A program made the position numbers and the translations under genes. The notes below the pieces were generated by a model. It saw only the letters and a program-made list of their open reading frames with translations, was not told the origin of the DNA and searched no databases. From the NCBI GenBank assembly GCA_964395545.1, contig CAYNAW010000060.1, positions 1-6,864 of the forward strand: DNA of 6,864 nt, given 5' to 3'. Below, piece after piece: positions 6,003 to 6,864 of the stretch. Numbering within the stretch: the first letter of the stretch is position 1; the number at the start of each line of letters is the position of its first letter. This DNA comes from CAYGVX01 sp964395545. Its GTDB lineage: Archaea; Thermoproteota; Bathyarchaeia; Bathyarchaeales; SOJC01.

Positions 6003-6525
6003 TTATGCTATGAGGTAGATGTCTATGTAGACGTATCTTTGAACGGCATCATCATTTTTGAAGACAATGGCTATCTGTTGATTTGGAACCTCGTGACTCT
6101 TCACAAGGTCGGTCTCCAAGTTATCTTGAGTATCCATGAAAAAAGTACCTCCTACTCCTACGCGGTGTGTTACCAGTCGATAGAAATTGTCAACGACGTT
6201 AGTGTAGAGGCAGACGGTGAACTTCGAGTACCCGTCAACCGAGATCCACGGGGTCTGGTAGCTCGATCCGACGTCCAGAGTTGAGCCGATAGGCTATACA
6301 CCGGCTTGTTGACGTGTCCGCTGATCATGACGTTCTTGCTCGGGTCGCCGGTGGTGCCGTAACTGCCTGCGATCTTCACAAGGTCGAAGATGTCTACGTC
6401 ACCATCCGCATCTAAATCCGCCCACGGGTCGTACGGCGCGCTGGTCGTCAAGCCAACGAGGAAAGGCGTCAGCAGGAACACAACAGCCGCAACCAGGTTC
6501 ACCAACGTTAAAGCTGAAGGTTCAT
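6003..6525 (-). pseudogene. Secreted protein with dockerin-like calcium loop, frameshifted
   Basis: Likely an extracellular protein of about 170 residues, now in three frames. ATG 6525 has an excellent ribosome site but its frame stops after MNLQL. The next frame (from about 6511; first usable in-frame starts TTG 6505 or GTG 6502) encodes a signal-peptide-like core LVNLVAAVVFLLTPFLVGL, then PYDPWADLDADGDVDIFD. This has Asp at positions 1, 3, 5, 7, 9 and 12 of an EF-hand/dockerin loop and is followed by LVKIAGSYGTTGDP. Near 6280-6293 the sense moves to a third frame, open from 6293 to the TAA at 6003-6005, reading LDVGSSYQTPWISVDGYSKF and a beta-rich tail ending YVYIDIYLIA. Each break is mended by one added base. 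Such single dockerin-like modules occur in many small secreted archaeal proteins; partner and function are unknown. It may be a decayed gene or carry sequence errors. Confidence 0.7.
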
Positions 6526-6532
6526 TTTACAC

Positions 6533-6541
6533 ATCACCTCC
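6533..6541 (-). promoter_or_regulatory. Near-perfect ribosome binding site of the dockerin-like gene
   Basis: The minus strand reads GGAGGTGAT, a nine-base match to the complement of the archaeal 16S tail, seven bases before ATG 6525. This argues that 6525 is the true start and that the early stop after five codons comes from a lost base, instead of translation beginning at TTG 6505. A weak TATA-like CATTTTTAC (about 6582-6590, minus) would put the transcript start near 6560. Confidence 0.6.
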
Positions 6542-6627
6542 GCACGCGCTGCTCTTGTGTACGTACTCCGCCGACTATGAGTAAAAATGAAGATGGAACA
6601 ATGTTCTGTTTCACCCGTCTCTGCTTC

Positions 6628-6638
6628 TCGCGCGCGCA
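6628..6638. repeat. TCGCGCGCGCA, left copy
   Basis: An 11-base element containing (CG)4C, 15 bases upstream of the TATA-like box of the right-hand basic micro-ORF. The identical 11-mer occurs at 6811-6821, so the pair forms direct repeats around that gene. Confidence 0.65.
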
Positions 6639-6652
6639 AGCATGACAAGTTC

Positions 6653-6660
6653 TTAATATA
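6653..6660 (+). promoter_or_regulatory. TATA box of the Lys/Arg-rich micro-ORF
   Basis: GACAAGTTCTTAATATATG contains TTAATATA with an A-rich BRE-like stretch before it. A start near 6683 would leave a leader of about 25 bases to ATG 6708, or about 12 to ATG 6695. Confidence 0.4.
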
Positions 6661-6707
6661 TGAGCAAAGAATATGTGGTAAGTAAGATAGACACATGCTG
6701 GGTTTCT

Positions 6708-6809
6708 ATGAAGTTGGCTGCGAAGAAACGCAGGAAAAAGGAAAGATACTTGAAGAGAATGCACAGGCCGCACAAGAAGAAAAGGCACGCTAGAACCACT
6801 TCCTCCTAG
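6708..6809 (+). CDS. Lys/Arg-rich micro-protein, 33 residues
   Basis: The ORF starts MKLAAKKRRKKERYLKRM and ends in TAG at 6807-6809. Of 33 residues, nine are Lys, seven Arg, three His and one Glu, an extreme basic charge. No signal peptide, cysteine or membrane segment is visible. A TATA-like box lies about 50 bases upstream, but the ribosome site is weak (GGGT before the ATG), so translation is less certain than for the minus-strand lysine-rich ORF. A second start at ATG 6695 opens an overlapping frame of 32 codons, MLGFYEVGCEETQ..., acidic and without family likeness; I prefer the basic frame because it resembles the other micro-ORF. The same 11-base CG element lies on both sides. I recognise no family; nucleic acid binding is inferred from charge only. 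Confidence 0.42.
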   Translation: MKLAAKKRRKKERYLKRMHRPHKKKRHARTTSS

Positions 6810-6810
6810 T

Positions 6811-6821
6811 TCGCGCGCGCA
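6811..6821. repeat. TCGCGCGCGCA, right copy
   Basis: Identical to 6628-6638 and starting two bases after the stop of the 33-residue micro-ORF. With the following TA the alternation of pyrimidine and purine extends to 12 bases (6812-6823). Confidence 0.65.
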
Positions 6822-6864
6822 TAGAACTTTGTTTCTGAAGGCTTTTAGCCATTCAAGAACGTGC
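6822..6864. other. Right edge of the window
   Basis: CTTTGTTT at about 6827-6834 is T-rich and could help end the micro-ORF transcript. Nothing else is recognisable before the window ends. Confidence 0.2.

Noticed and set aside
5841..6284. A 147-codon plus-strand ORF
   Set aside because: Most of it is antisense to the tail of the dockerin-like gene, whose minus-strand reading makes a coherent beta-rich protein; no ribosome site is seen at its start.
6534..6788. An 84-codon minus-strand ORF starting at GTG 6788
   Set aside because: AGGAGG lies 13 bases upstream, which is longer than usual, and it crosses the dockerin-like gene's promoter; the product has no family likeness. Kept only as a remark on alternative readings.
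5250..6864. Search for tRNA genes and CRISPR repeats
   Set aside because: No GTTCGANTC-type T-loop with acceptor pairing and no regularly spaced repeats of 24-37 bases were found by eye.

Overview
The window looks archaeal. The heterodisulfide reductase genes are of the archaeal type. Several genes have TATA-like boxes 20-45 bases upstream instead of bacterial -10/-35 pairs, and Shine-Dalgarno sites match the archaeal 16S tail (one reads GGAGGTGAT). Hdr beside an acyl-CoA dehydrogenase, plus a small secreted protein with a dockerin-like calcium loop, fits an uncultured anaerobic archaeon, perhaps Bathyarchaeia. That lineage guess is inference; no rRNA or marker gene is present.

Left part (1-3984, all minus strand): transcription would run hdrA, hdrC, hdrB, then an acyl-CoA dehydrogenase that leaves the window at base 1. 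hdrA and hdrC overlap by four bases and hdrC and hdrB are four bases apart, so these three form one operon for a cytoplasmic electron-transfer complex. The dehydrogenase follows after 82 bases and seems to have its own promoter and a perfect palindrome ahead of its start. It may be the enzyme whose electrons the Hdr complex handles, but no ETF, MvhD, FrhB or hydrogenase gene is in the window to show the connection.

Middle (3985-5249): a 158-base divergent promoter region, then a complete DegT/DnrJ/EryC1/StrS-family PLP aminotransferase on the plus strand, probably for amino-sugar synthesis for surface glycans.

Right part (5250-6864): sparse, more AT-rich, and made of very small or broken genes. 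It holds terminator-like hairpins behind the aminotransferase, a small zinc-ribbon-like gene split by frameshifts, a 21-residue lysine-rich micro-ORF with a near-ideal ribosome site (minus), a frameshifted secreted dockerin-like gene (minus), and a 33-residue Lys/Arg-rich micro-ORF (plus). Runs of alternating CG lie next to both basic micro-ORFs. This is the least conventional part of the window. Every apparent frameshift here would be repaired by adding one base, so assembly error must be weighed against gene decay.
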